Assembly: GCF_003586285.1 (NCBI RefSeq)
Contig: NZ_QUBR01000002.1
Location: forward strand, 1,488,001-1,552,000
Direction: 5' to 3'
DNA length: 64,000 bases
DNA from: Aeromicrobium endophyticum
GTDB lineage: Bacteria; Actinomycetota; Actinomycetes; Propionibacteriales; Nocardioidaceae
The notes under the pieces are model-generated. The model did not search any database. It saw nothing but the letters and a program-made list of their open reading frames with translations, and was not told the DNA's origin. Below, piece by piece: positions 7,950 to 16,330 of the stretch (the stretch's first letter is position 1; each line of letters begins with the position of its first letter). The position numbers were made by a program, and so were the translations under genes.

Positions 7950-8501
7950 ATGGCCTTCACACGAGCCGAGCTCGAGTCGTACGCCGGACGGACGATCCCC
8001 GACCTGCTGCCGGGCGACCTGCGCCTGCTGTTCGTCGGCATCAACCCCGGGCTCGTGAGCGCGGCCACCGGGATGCACTTCGCGCGACCGGGCAACCGCT
8101 TCTACCCTGCGCTGCGCCTCGCCGGCATCCTGCCCGACGATGCCCTCACGCCCGAGCTGGCCGCCCCGCTGCTGATCGACCGCGGCGTCGGCATCACCAA
8201 CATCGTCGCGCGGTCGTCAGCCCGTGCCGACGAGCTGGAAGACGACGAGCTGCTGTCCGGACGCGTGAGGCTCGAGGAGCTCGTCGAGGACCGACGTCCG
8301 CGCGTCGTCGCCTTCGCCGGCATCACCTCGTACCGCATCGCGTACGGCGAGAAGAAGGCGAAGCCAGGACCCCAGACGCGGGTCCTGAGCGGCGCGCAGG
8401 TCTGGGTGGTGCCCAACCCCAGCGCGCTCAACGCCCACGAGACCGTGGCGTCGCTGGCGGCCGCCTACCGGGCCGCGGCCGAGGCGGCGGGCATCGTCTG
8501 A
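7950..8501 (+). CDS. mug: G/U mismatch-specific DNA glycosylase
   Basis: Family 2 uracil-DNA glycosylase of 183 residues that removes uracil or ethenocytosine opposite guanine. The active-site motif GINPG (about 30-34) carries the catalytic-region Asn, and the second motif NPSALN lies near residue 158. Start ATG 7950 has TAGCGT ending 7 nt upstream and no ribosome site, so it is probably leaderless. It converges on the HxlR gene. Confidence 0.92.
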   Translation: MAFTRAELESYAGRTIPDLLPGDLRLLFVGINPGLVSAATGMHFARPGNRFYPALRLAGILPDDALTPELAAPLLIDRGVGITNIVARSSARADELEDDELLSGRVRLEELVEDRRPRVVAFAGITSYRIAYGEKKAKPGPQTRVLSGAQVWVVPNPSALNAHETVASLAAAYRAAAEAAGIV

Positions 8502-8515
8502 CCGGGGAGGGTCAG
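8498..8515. terminator. Short hairpin at convergent mug / HxlR ends
   Basis: CTGACC and GGTCAG arms enclose a 6-nt loop across the 10-nt gap between the two stops. A weak candidate for a two-way terminator; part of the symmetry is due to the opposed stop codons. Confidence 0.3.
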
Positions 8516-8874
8516 GCGCTCTCGGCCGTGCGCAGCACCTCGGGCATGACGTCGTACACGGCCAGCACGAGTGCCTTGACAGCGCGAGCGACCGTCTCGC
8601 CGCTCGGCGTGAGCGCGTAGTCGACGTGCAGGGGCTGCGTCGACTGCACCCGACGGTCGACGAGGCCGTCGCTCTCGAGCGACTTGAGCGTCTGCGAGAG
8701 CATCTTCTCGCTGATGCCGCCGATGGCGCGGCGCAGCTCGCCGAAGCGGGCCGGCTCGGGAGACAGCGCCGCGAGCGTCAGCGATCCCCACTTGCTGGTG
8801 ACGTGCTCCAGCACGGCGCGAGACGGGCAGGCGCCAGCCATCACGTCGAACGGGCGGTCGTCTTCGCTGGACAC
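8512..8874 (-). CDS. HxlR family transcriptional regulator
   Basis: Winged-helix redox or electrophile-type regulator of 120 residues. It shows the family core: CPSRAVLEHVTSKWG (about 16-30, with the N-terminal Cys typical of HxlR/QorR/YodB), recognition helix ISEKMLSQTLKSLE and wing segment HVDYALTPSG. The frame extends to 8880, but GTG 8874 sits 5 nt from AGGAGG and is preferred. It is divergent from a QorB-like gene, the classic QorR/QorA arrangement, with a palindromic operator between them. Confidence 0.9.
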   Translation of the reverse strand: MSSEDDRPFDVMAGACPSRAVLEHVTSKWGSLTLAALSPEPARFGELRRAIGGISEKMLSQTLKSLESDGLVDRRVQSTQPLHVDYALTPSGETVARAVKALVLAVYDVMPEVLRTAESA

Positions 8875-8909
8875 GGGCACCTCCTACGACTCCCCCATGC
8901 TATCACCTG

Positions 8910-8956
8910 GTTAGCACTAACTAATAGTTGGTACTTACGAATCGTTAGCGTATGCT
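8910..8956 (+). promoter_or_regulatory. HxlR operator and promoter of the QorB-like gene
   Basis: A 29-bp palindrome centred on 8924 (8910-8938) matches in 11 of 14 pairs. It overlaps the -35 box TTGGTA (8928-8933), which is 17 bp from -10 TATGCT (8951-8956). A further GTTAGC half-site repeats at 8944-8949. On the other strand TTAGTT and TAGCAT, 16 bp apart, could drive the HxlR gene, so one site would control both. Confidence 0.75.
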
Positions 8957-9002
8957 GGCGTCGACCGAGCGGAACGTCCGCCCGCGCCTGAAAGGACCTC
9001 CC

Positions 9003-9854
9003 ATGACCATCGCCGTCACCGCCGCCAGCGGACAGCTGGGCACCCTCGTCATCGACTCGCTGCTGACCCGCGTCCCCGCCTCCGAGATCGTCGCCATCGT
9101 CCGCGACAGCGCCAAGGCGCAGCCGCTGCAGGACAAGGGCGTGACCGTCCGGCTGGCGAGCTACGACGACCCGGCGGCCCTCGCCGAGGCCCTCCAGGGC
9201 GTCGACAAGCTGCTGCTGATCTCGGGCAACGAGTTCGGCAAGCGCACCGCCCAGCACACGAACGTCATCGACGCGGCCTCGGCCCAGGGCGTCTCGCTGC
9301 TCGCCTACACCAGCGCTCCCGCCGTCGACACGTCGACGCTGCCCGTCGCGCCCGAGCACCTCGCGACCGAGCAGTACCTCGCGACGACCGAGCTGGACGT
9401 CGTCGTGCTGCGCAACGGCTGGTACCACGAGAACTACCTCTCGAGCGTCGACGCGGCCCGTCACACCGGCGCCGTGCTGACCAGCGCCGGCGACGGCAAG
9501 GTGTCGAGTGCCGCGCGCGCCGACTTCGCCGAGGCGGCGGCCGTGGTGCTGACGTCCGACCAGCCGCTCAAGCCCGTCTACGAGCTCGGCGGCGACGTGG
9601 CGTGGTCCCAGGCCGACCTCGCTGCCACCCTGAGCGAGCTGCTCGGCACCGCCGTCACCGTGGCGGAGGTGTCGCCCGAGGAGCAGGCCACGGCGCTCGC
9701 CGAGGCCGGCGTCCCGCAGATGTGGGTCGACTTCACGGTCGCGACCGACGCCTCCATCAAGAACGGCGAGCTCGAGGTCCCGGGCAACGACCTCAGCGCC
9801 CTGATCGGACGTCCGACGACGCCCCTGGCCGACTCGCTGCGCGCGGCCGTCTGA
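9003..9854 (+). CDS. NmrA/QorB-like NAD(P)H quinone reductase
   Basis: Atypical short-chain-type oxidoreductase of 283 residues. The N-terminal Rossmann motif VTAASGQLG (about 5-13) binds NAD(P)H. The overall pattern, with LAYTSAP and RNGWYHENYLSS, matches QorB-type quinone oxidoreductases, which reduce toxic quinones. AAAGGACC precedes ATG 9003. Divergence from the HxlR gene suggests induction by quinones or thiol-reactive electrophiles. Confidence 0.88.
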   Translation: MTIAVTAASGQLGTLVIDSLLTRVPASEIVAIVRDSAKAQPLQDKGVTVRLASYDDPAALAEALQGVDKLLLISGNEFGKRTAQHTNVIDAASAQGVSLLAYTSAPAVDTSTLPVAPEHLATEQYLATTELDVVVLRNGWYHENYLSSVDAARHTGAVLTSAGDGKVSSAARADFAEAAAVVLTSDQPLKPVYELGGDVAWSQADLAATLSELLGTAVTVAEVSPEEQATALAEAGVPQMWVDFTVATDASIKNGELEVPGNDLSALIGRPTTPLADSLRAAV

Positions 9855-9908
9855 GCGTTCGACTCGGCGGGGCCTGACGGTGTCGGGCTCCGCCGCTACC
9901 GTCGGGCC

Positions 9909-10340
9909 ATGGAGCAACGCATCAGCCTGATCACCCTCGGCGTCGCCGACCTCGACCGCTCGCGACGGTTCTACGAGCACGGCCTCGGGTGGACGAAGGG
10001 AAATCCGCAGGACGAGGTGGCCTTCTACCAGCTCAGCAACGGCCTGGTGCTCGCGCTGTGGTCGCGCGACGAGCTGGCCGCCGATGCCCGCGTCGCCGAC
10101 TCCGGCGCCACGTTCAGCGGCATCAGCATCGCGTTCAACACCCGCTCGCACGACGAGGTCGACGAGGTGCTCGCCGCCGTCGAGGCCGCCGGCGGCACCG
10201 TCACCAAGCCCGCCGAGGAGCAGGTGTGGGGCGGCTACTCGGGGTACGTCGCCGACCCGGACGGGCACCCCTGGGAGGTCGCGTTCAACCCCGACTGGTC
10301 GCTCGACGATGCCGGGCACGTCCGGCTCGGCTCCGACTGA
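9909..10340 (+). CDS. VOC (glyoxalase/bleomycin-resistance fold) family protein
   Basis: Protein of 143 residues with two beta-alpha-beta-beta-beta modules. The second metal-side motif shows as GYVADPDGHPWEVAFNP (His and Glu). Members include glyoxalases, dioxygenases and antibiotic-binding proteins, so the substrate is unknown. TACCGT ends 6 nt before ATG 9909, a leaderless arrangement. Its last 106 bp are antisense to the tail of the P450 gene. Confidence 0.87.
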   Translation: MEQRISLITLGVADLDRSRRFYEHGLGWTKGNPQDEVAFYQLSNGLVLALWSRDELAADARVADSGATFSGISIAFNTRSHDEVDEVLAAVEAAGGTVTKPAEEQVWGGYSGYVADPDGHPWEVAFNPDWSLDDAGHVRLGSD

Positions 10341-11773
10341 TCACCGGCGCCGGGCGCGCTGGCCGCGCCGCCGGCCGACGGCGTGCGCAACCTCAGCCCC
10401 AGCTCGAAGCCCTCGGGCATCAGAGTCAGGCGCTCGGTGATCGACAGCTCGTACGACGGGTCGTGCGTCAGCTCGTAGCGGTGCAGCATGCGGGCCAGCA
10501 CCAAGATGGCCTCGTGCAGGGCGAACTGCCGTCCGATGCACGACCGCTCCCCCGTGCCGAACGGCTTGTAGGTGTGAGTCGGCCGTCCGCGTGAGTTCTC
10601 GGGCAGGAACCGGTCGGGGTCGAACTCGTCGGCCGTGTCGCCCCAGACCGTCCGGTCGCGGTGCACCGCCGGCAGCAGCACGAGCGCCCAGTCCTGCGGA
10701 CGCATGACGTGGCCCGAGCTGAGCGTCGTCACCTCGCGCGGGCTGCGCGCGTAGGCCGGAGCCGTCGGCCACAGGCGCAGACCCTCGTCGAGCACGCGGC
10801 GCAAGAACCTGAACTTGGGCACCTGCTCGAAGGTCGGCTCGACGTCGCGGTCGGGCCCGAGGATCGTGTCGACCTCCTCGTGCGCCCGCGCCAGCAGGGC
10901 CGGGTCGCGCGAGAGGTAGTAGAGCGCGAACGACAGGGCACCCGACGTGGTCTCGTGCCCTGCCACGAGGAAGGTCAGGATCTGGTGACGGATGTTGACG
11001 TCGTCGAGGCGCTCACCCGTCTCGGGGTGGGGCGTGTGCAGCATGATGCCGAGCAGGTCGTGGTCGTCGACGTCCGGCGAGGCCCGCCGCGCGCTGATGA
11101 TCTCGTCGAGCAGGTTGTCGACGTACGCCAGGTGGTGGGCGTTGCGCTTGTCGATGCGCTTGGCCATGACGGCCGCTCCCGGCATCGAGTTCAGCGTCCC
11201 CTTGCGCTGCCCGGCCCGCAGCGCAGCGATCATCGCGGGGATGAACGGGTGCGGCTCGTCGCGGGTGAACGAGCCGAAGTCGGTGCTGAAGGACGTGCGG
11301 CTGATGGTCTCCATCGTCAGCTTCGTCATGTCGGCGGACACGTCGACCGGCCCGGTGGCCGCGTCCCACTGGTCGAACAGCTCGCGAGCGGCCGCCAGCA
11401 TGATCGGGTGGTAGCTGCGCATGGCGTCACGGGTGAACGCCGGACGCAGCAGGTCGTGCGCGAGGGCCCAGTCGGTCTCGTCGTTGTAGGCCGTGAACAA
11501 GCCGGCCCCGGCGAACTCGCGCAGGGCCACGAGCGCCGGCGACAACGCCTTCTCGAACCGCGACTCGTCCGCCAGCTCGGCGGCGAGCTCGGCGCCCGCG
11601 ACCACGACGAACTTCTGGTCGAAGATCTTGAGCTCGAAGATCGGTCCGAGGCCCACCGACCGTCGCAGCGTGCTCTGCAGCGGCTTGAGCGGGTCGGCCC
11701 CCAGGGCGTCGCCGGCGATGGGCTTGCGTCCCGCTGGGTGGGGGAACTTCTGGCCTCCCCAGTCATTGCGCAT
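10235..11773 (-). CDS. CYP102-type cytochrome P450 heme protein
   Basis: Monooxygenase of 512 residues that closely follows the heme domain of P450 BM3: ESRFEKALSPAL near 70, I-helix AGHETTS (271-277), ExxR (Glu330, Arg333) in EGLRLWPTAPA, and heme loop FGTGERSCIGRQFALHEA with Cys412. CYP102 enzymes hydroxylate fatty acids, but the fused reductase is absent here. The protein ends after a 48-residue Gly/Ser/Ala tail (465-512), whose last 35 codons are antisense to the VOC gene. It lies 17 bp downstream of an SDR gene, probably in one operon. The redox partner must be elsewhere. Confidence 0.92.
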   Translation of the reverse strand: MRNDWGGQKFPHPAGRKPIAGDALGADPLKPLQSTLRRSVGLGPIFELKIFDQKFVVVAGAELAAELADESRFEKALSPALVALREFAGAGLFTAYNDETDWALAHDLLRPAFTRDAMRSYHPIMLAAARELFDQWDAATGPVDVSADMTKLTMETISRTSFSTDFGSFTRDEPHPFIPAMIAALRAGQRKGTLNSMPGAAVMAKRIDKRNAHHLAYVDNLLDEIISARRASPDVDDHDLLGIMLHTPHPETGERLDDVNIRHQILTFLVAGHETTSGALSFALYYLSRDPALLARAHEEVDTILGPDRDVEPTFEQVPKFRFLRRVLDEGLRLWPTAPAYARSPREVTTLSSGHVMRPQDWALVLLPAVHRDRTVWGDTADEFDPDRFLPENSRGRPTHTYKPFGTGERSCIGRQFALHEAILVLARMLHRYELTHDPSYELSITERLTLMPEGFELGLRLRTPSAGGAASAPGAGDQSEPSRTCPASSSDQSGLNATSQGCPSGSATYPE

Positions 11774-11790
11774 GACGTGTCCCGACCGAC

Positions 11791-12609
11791 CTAGAGCCCG
11801 CCGCGCTTGCTGGCCGCCGCCACGATGCGCTGATATCCCGACCCCGTGACCCGTACGAGGAGGTCGAGCGCCTTGGCGTCGGTGCCGATGAGCACTCGCG
11901 CCTTGCCCTTCTCGACGCCGGCCAGGATCACGTCGGCGGCCTTCTCGGGCGAGGTGCGCGCCAGCTTGTCGAACGACGAGGCCAACCGGTCGTGGTCGAG
12001 CCCCTCGACCTGCTCGCTGTTGCGGGCGATGTTGGTCTTGATGCCGCCGGGGTGCACGCAGGTGACCTTGACCGGGCGATGGTCGTTGACCATCTCCTGC
12101 CGCAGGGCCTCGGTGAAGCCACGCACCGCGAACTTGGCGGCGTTGTAGGCGCTCTGCTTGGGGACGGCGAAGAGCCCGAAGATGCTCGAGATGTTGACCA
12201 CGTGGCCATCGCCGGATGCGATGAGGTGCGGCAGGAAGGCCTTGGTGCCGCTGACGACGCCCCAGAAGTCGACGTCCATGACCCGGTCGATGTCCTTGAA
12301 GGACATCTGCTCGATGCTGCCGGTGAAGGCGATGCCGGCATTGTTGAACACCAGGTGCACGACCCCGAAGTGCTCGGCGACGTCGTCGGCATAGGCGAGC
12401 ACCAGCTCGCGCTGGGAGACGTCGAGGTGGTCGGCGCGCACCTGGGCGCCCAGCTGCGCGACCATCGTCTCGGTCTCAGCCAGGCCCGCGACGTCGACGT
12501 CGCTGATCGCGAGGCGCGCTCCCCTTCGCGCGAGCTCGAGCGCCAGGGCTCGTCCGATGCCCGATGCTGCGCCGGTGACCACGGCGACCTTGCCGGTGAA
12601 GTGCGTCAT
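11791..12609 (-). CDS. Short-chain dehydrogenase/reductase
   Basis: Classical SDR of 272 residues. TGAASGIG (12-19) binds the cofactor, NNAG lies near 90, and the catalytic set is Ser141/142, Tyr155 and Lys159. C-terminal LVRVTGSGYQRIV is typical of membrane-leaning SDRs that act on lipids or sterols. Asp at the end of the second strand (ISDVD) favours NAD over NADP. ATG 12609 is preceded by GAGAGGATC. Pairing with a fatty-acid-type P450 suggests oxidation of the alcohol it forms. Confidence 0.9.
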   Translation of the reverse strand: MTHFTGKVAVVTGAASGIGRALALELARRGARLAISDVDVAGLAETETMVAQLGAQVRADHLDVSQRELVLAYADDVAEHFGVVHLVFNNAGIAFTGSIEQMSFKDIDRVMDVDFWGVVSGTKAFLPHLIASGDGHVVNISSIFGLFAVPKQSAYNAAKFAVRGFTEALRQEMVNDHRPVKVTCVHPGGIKTNIARNSEQVEGLDHDRLASSFDKLARTSPEKAADVILAGVEKGKARVLIGTDAKALDLLVRVTGSGYQRIVAAASKRGGL

Positions 12610-12628
12610 GCCGATCCTCTCGATCCGA

Positions 12629-12643
12629 GATACCCTCGGTATC
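12629..12643. promoter_or_regulatory. TetR-like palindrome upstream of the SDR-P450 operon
   Basis: Perfect inverted repeat GATACC-CTC-GGTATC, 20 bp before the SDR start. Such 6-3-6 sites are typical for TetR-type repressors, but no regulator gene is adjacent, so it would be controlled in trans. Confidence 0.55.
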
Positions 12644-12670
12644 CGAAATCGACGGTAGCAGATCGTCGGG

Positions 12671-13570
12671 CTACGTCACAGAGCGTCGGCGGGGGGTGAG
12701 CCGCACGTCGGGCAGCGGCGGCGCGGGGATGACCTTGCCGTCGTGCCCCTCGACGTGGCCGAACCGCTCGGCCGCCGCCTGCCAGTCGTCGCGCGCCAGC
12801 ACGATGTCGTCGTGCGATCGGCCGATGAAGTTCCACCACATGACGAGCTCCTCGTCGAAGGGCTCGCCGCCGATCAGCAGCAGCGTCGTGCCGGTGGGCA
12901 CCTGGACGCCCACCTGCGTGCGTCCCGGCGCGAGATAGCGAAGCTCGCGATGGTCGACCTCGATGCCGTCGACCACGACGGGCCCGTCGACGGCCAGGAG
13001 CGCGTGCTCGAAGTCGGCCCGCAGCGGGATCGTCGACAGGCCGGCAGCGACCTTGAGCTCGGCGCCGACGATGGGCGTGTAGGTCGTGGCCGGCGAGACG
13101 GCGCCGCCGAGCTCGCCGAGCAGCACCTTCGCCGTCCATCCGTCGCCCTCGGCGACCGGCAGATCGGGATGGTGCTCGAAGCCGGCCGCCCCCTCGCGGA
13201 CGCCGGACGGCAGCGCGACCCACAGCTGGATGCCGTGCATCGGGGCGTCGAGGTCACCCACCGAGAACTCCGAGTGCGAGACGCCGTCGCCGGACGTCAT
13301 CAGGTTGAGCTCGCCGGGCTTGAGCACGACGTCGCTGCCGAGGCTGTCGCGATGACGGATCTCGCCGGCGATCGGCCACGTGACGGTCTGCAGCCCCGTG
13401 TGCGGGTGGGGCAGCACCGCCATCGGGTGGACCGTGGGACCGAAGTGGTCGACGAAGCACCAGGCCCCGACGGTCGGGAACCCCTTCTGCGGCAGCGTGC
13501 GATGGACGGTGAGGCCGCGCAGACCCCCGAGGGGCACCTCGCGGGCGCCGAGCGTCAGGTCATCGGTCAT
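12671..13570 (-). CDS. Pirin family protein
   Basis: Double cupin metalloprotein of 299 residues. The metal ligands His55, His57, His99 and Glu101 (HPHTG and VSHSEF) match pirin. Bacterial pirins can be quercetin dioxygenases or regulators of pyruvate metabolism; the role here is open. The ATG overlaps the stop of the phosphatase gene (ATGA), and the bases before it (CCCTCC) resemble the anti-ribosome-site sequence, so translation should depend on coupling. Confidence 0.9.
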   Translation of the reverse strand: MTDDLTLGAREVPLGGLRGLTVHRTLPQKGFPTVGAWCFVDHFGPTVHPMAVLPHPHTGLQTVTWPIAGEIRHRDSLGSDVVLKPGELNLMTSGDGVSHSEFSVGDLDAPMHGIQLWVALPSGVREGAAGFEHHPDLPVAEGDGWTAKVLLGELGGAVSPATTYTPIVGAELKVAAGLSTIPLRADFEHALLAVDGPVVVDGIEVDHRELRYLAPGRTQVGVQVPTGTTLLLIGGEPFDEELVMWWNFIGRSHDDIVLARDDWQAAAERFGHVEGHDGKVIPAPPLPDVRLTPRRRSVT

Positions 13571-14259
13571 GCAAGGAGGGTACGACGCAGCTGGTCGATC
13601 GCCGCTGACGATCCTCCTGCCGCGACGAACCAGCCCTCGACCCCGTCGTCGTGCGCGTCCCACACGTCGAGCACCGCATCGAGCGCCTCGGGCGAGACGT
13701 GCGCGAAGCCCGGCGGGTAGGTGTGCACCGGCGGCGGGGCCGCGGAGGCGGGCGGGCGCAGGCGCCGGTCGATCTCGGCGAGGGCGTGCTCGGTGAGGCG
13801 GTAGTCGTGCAGCACCTCGTCGCGCGGGACCCCCACCAGCCGGAGCAGCAGCGCGATGGCGATGCCGGTGCGGTCCTTGCCGGCCGCGCAGTGGATCAGC
13901 GTCGTGCCGGGCTCGCGGGAGACCTCGCCCACCAGCTCGACCAGCTCGGGGGCCGCGGTGTCGAGCACGATGCGGTAGAGCACCGCGAGGCTCTCGGCGG
14001 GAGCGACCCCGGGACGCAGCGCCGCCAGCAGCGGCAGGTTGACGACGCGGGAGCCGGCTGCCTCGAGCGGGTGGGACGACCGCGACTCGGTGGACGATCG
14101 CAGGTCGATGACCAGCGAGGGCGGCCAGCTGTGCCCGTCGGGGTGCTGGTCGTCGGGGTGCGGGACGGCGCTGCGCAGCACCCGACCGGTGGCGACGAGA
14201 CGTCCGTCGGCCGCGGGACGACCTCCGATGTCGCGAAGATTGGGCGTCGTCTGGGTCAC
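13567..14259 (-). CDS. Tyrosine/serine protein phosphatase (DUF-type, HCx5R)
   Basis: Dual-specificity-type phosphatase of 230 residues. The P-loop HCAAGKDRTG holds nucleophile Cys124 and Arg130, and the N-terminal NLRDIGG is typical of the family that includes mycobacterial PtpB. Cytoplasmic by sequence, with no signal peptide. It is the first gene of a two-gene operon with pirin. The substrate may be a phosphoprotein or phosphoinositide. Confidence 0.88.
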   Translation of the reverse strand: MTQTTPNLRDIGGRPAADGRLVATGRVLRSAVPHPDDQHPDGHSWPPSLVIDLRSSTESRSSHPLEAAGSRVVNLPLLAALRPGVAPAESLAVLYRIVLDTAAPELVELVGEVSREPGTTLIHCAAGKDRTGIAIALLLRLVGVPRDEVLHDYRLTEHALAEIDRRLRPPASAAPPPVHTYPPGFAHVSPEALDAVLDVWDAHDDGVEGWFVAAGGSSAAIDQLRRTLLA

Positions 14260-14332
14260 GGGGCCACTCTAGGCGCGGGGAGAGACATGTCACGTCGGGG
14301 CGTCCGCGTCCGTCCGGCCATCGGCGGCATCG

Positions 14333-14338
14333 TAAAAT
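14333..14338 (+). promoter_or_regulatory. -10 box of a leaderless SGNH hydrolase message
   Basis: TAAAAT ends exactly 6 nt before ATG 14345, and no ribosome site is present. The -35 region is weak. Confidence 0.5.
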
Positions 14339-14344
14339 CGGGTT

Positions 14345-15286
14345 ATGGTCCGTCCCCGCAGAGCTGCCGCCACTGCACTCATCGGCAGCGGGGCCACCAT
14401 CACCGGTTTCTACGGATTCTTGATCGGCGAGGCGATGCTGGCACGTCGCGCCATCGGCACGACCGACGAGCGTCCGCCCTCGCCCGACGGCGTCTACGGC
14501 GACGACCTGCCCGGCCGCCCCATCCGTCTGCTCGTGATCGGCGACTCCGCAGCCGTCGGCTACGGGATGACCCGCGCCGACGCGACCCCGCCGGCGATGC
14601 TCGGCATCGGGCTCGCGCACGTCATGGACGCCCCCGTCGAGGTGCGAAGTCGCGCCGTCGTGGGCGCGCAGACGTCCGAGCTGATGCAGCAGATCGCCGA
14701 GGTCGACGGCTGGGACCCGCACGTGGCGGTCATCGTCATCGGCACCAACGACGTCACCCACCAGGTGCCGCCTGGCACCTCCGCACGGCAGCTGGGCGAC
14801 GTCGTGCGGCACCTCGTCGAGGCCGACTGCGAGGTCGTCGTCGGCACCACTCCCGACCTCGGATCGGTGCGCCCCATCATGCAGCCGCTGCGCTCGGTGG
14901 CCCAGCGCTGGAGCCGCAACCTGGCCCGCAAGCAGACCATGGCCGTCGTCGGTGCTGGCGGCCGTGCCGTGTCGCTGGGCGACCTGCTGGGCAACCTGTT
15001 CACCGAGAACCGCGACATCATGTTCGGCCTCGACCGCTTCCACCCGTCCGAGACCGGATACGCCAACATGGTCTCGGTGCTGGTGCCGGCCGTCGCCGCC
15101 TCGCTGCGCGAGAAGGCTCGCACGCTGGCCTATGCGGGCCCCGTGTCGAGCGAGCGTCCGCGCGACCTCATGTCGGTGCGCGACGCCGCGGCCGAGGCGG
15201 CCGAGAACGCCGGCACCCAGGTCGTCCAGGACGCCGGGCAGGGCGGGCGCTGGGCCACGGTGCTGCGCCGCCGCCGCGCCGGCTGA
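14345..15286 (+). CDS. SGNH/GDSL hydrolase with N-terminal membrane segment
   Basis: Protein of 313 residues. One membrane or signal-anchor helix (about 9-30) precedes an SGNH domain: block I VIGDSAAVG with Ser68, block III GTNDVTH and block V DRFHPS carrying the Asp and His of the triad. A variable Arg-rich tail follows. Such enzymes remove acyl groups from lipids or glycans at the cell surface. It stands alone and probably starts leaderless. Confidence 0.87.
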   Translation: MVRPRRAAATALIGSGATITGFYGFLIGEAMLARRAIGTTDERPPSPDGVYGDDLPGRPIRLLVIGDSAAVGYGMTRADATPPAMLGIGLAHVMDAPVEVRSRAVVGAQTSELMQQIAEVDGWDPHVAVIVIGTNDVTHQVPPGTSARQLGDVVRHLVEADCEVVVGTTPDLGSVRPIMQPLRSVAQRWSRNLARKQTMAVVGAGGRAVSLGDLLGNLFTENRDIMFGLDRFHPSETGYANMVSVLVPAVAASLREKARTLAYAGPVSSERPRDLMSVRDAAAEAAENAGTQVVQDAGQGGRWATVLRRRRAG

Positions 15287-15363
15287 CCGTCGGCCTCTCC
15301 GTCCATTGCGTCATAGGAACCGAGGCCCAGGGGCCACGCTTCGTGTGACGTCCCGGAAACGAC

Positions 15364-15395
15364 CGATGGCCGGCCCCCGAGGGGACCGGCCATCG
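15364..15395. terminator. Two-way terminator hairpin
   Basis: Perfect 10-bp stem CGATGGCCGG/CCGGCCATCG with an inner CCCC/GGGG extension, lying between the convergent SGNH and Bax-inhibitor genes. No T-tract follows, as is common in actinobacteria. Confidence 0.65.
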
Positions 15396-15412
15396 TCATG
15401 CAGTGCGAGTGA

Positions 15413-16246
15413 TCAGTCGCCACGCAGGATCGCGAGGATGCGCAGGATCTCGATGTAGATCCAGACCAGCGTGACCGTGAGGCCGAAGGCCACGCGCCAG
15501 GACTCGCGCTCGGGCAGGCCGGCCTCGATGCCCTTCTCGGCGTAGTCGAAGTCGAGGATCAGGCAGAAGGTCGCGTAGACGACGAGCGCGCAGGAGACCA
15601 GCAGGCCGAGGGTGTTGAAGCCGCGCAGACCGCCGGACTCGAAGACGCCCGTGAGGCTCAGCACCAGGTTGATCAGCAGCACGCCGACGATCGCGAAGCC
15701 CGAGATCATCATGATCTTGCGGAACTTGTCGGTGACCTGGATGTTGAAGAACTTGTAGGCCGCGAGGGTGCCGCCGAAGGCGACGACCGTGCCGAGGACC
15801 GCCTGGAAGACGATCGAGGTCTCGCCCACGTAGGCCGCGATGACCTTCGAGAAGGCGCCGATGAAGACGCCCTCGAAGACCGCGTAGGCCAGCACCAGCG
15901 CGGGGCTGACGACCTTCTTGAACGAGTTGACCATCGCCAGGACGAAGCCGACGAGCGCACCGACCATCGCGAACGTCGCGGCCTTGCCCATCACGGCATC
16001 GCCGGTGGTCGGGTCGATGACGTCGCCGATCGCGAACCACGTGACCGCGGCGGCCACGGTGAGCAGACCCAGCGTGATCGCGGTCTTCTCGACGACCGAG
16101 TCGATCGTCATGCGTCCGGTGCCCGGCTGGGTGTGCGTGGGCGATCCGTTCAGGTCGACCTGCCACTGGGACGGGTCGTTGGCGATCGCGCCGCCGCGGC
16201 CGTTGAACTCGGCGCTGCGGGCGAAGACAGGGTTGCTGCTCTTCAT
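15413..16246 (-). CDS. Bax inhibitor-1/YccA family membrane protein
   Basis: Polytopic membrane protein of 277 residues with about seven helices after a 50-residue soluble N-terminus. It has the family pattern FEGVFIGAFS in the third or fourth helix and the late DFDYAEKGIEAG loop with acidic residues of the BI-1 calcium-leak or proton-sensing site. Bacterial members modulate FtsH or ion balance. ATG 16246 follows GGAGGGAAACC. Confidence 0.88.
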   Translation of the reverse strand: MKSSNPVFARSAEFNGRGGAIANDPSQWQVDLNGSPTHTQPGTGRMTIDSVVEKTAITLGLLTVAAAVTWFAIGDVIDPTTGDAVMGKAATFAMVGALVGFVLAMVNSFKKVVSPALVLAYAVFEGVFIGAFSKVIAAYVGETSIVFQAVLGTVVAFGGTLAAYKFFNIQVTDKFRKIMMISGFAIVGVLLINLVLSLTGVFESGGLRGFNTLGLLVSCALVVYATFCLILDFDYAEKGIEAGLPERESWRVAFGLTVTLVWIYIEILRILAILRGD

Positions 16247-16330
16247 GGTTTCCCTCCGTGGGATCGGCTCCGAGATGGAGTCGTTGGCTCTACCCTATCC
16301 AACGCATTCGACAGCCTGTTTGATCCCGGT

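Noticed and set aside
12671..15043. 790-codon minus frame across pirin, phosphatase and SGNH genes
   Set aside because: Only the last 299 codons (pirin) are real; the rest is antisense or out of frame with known proteins.
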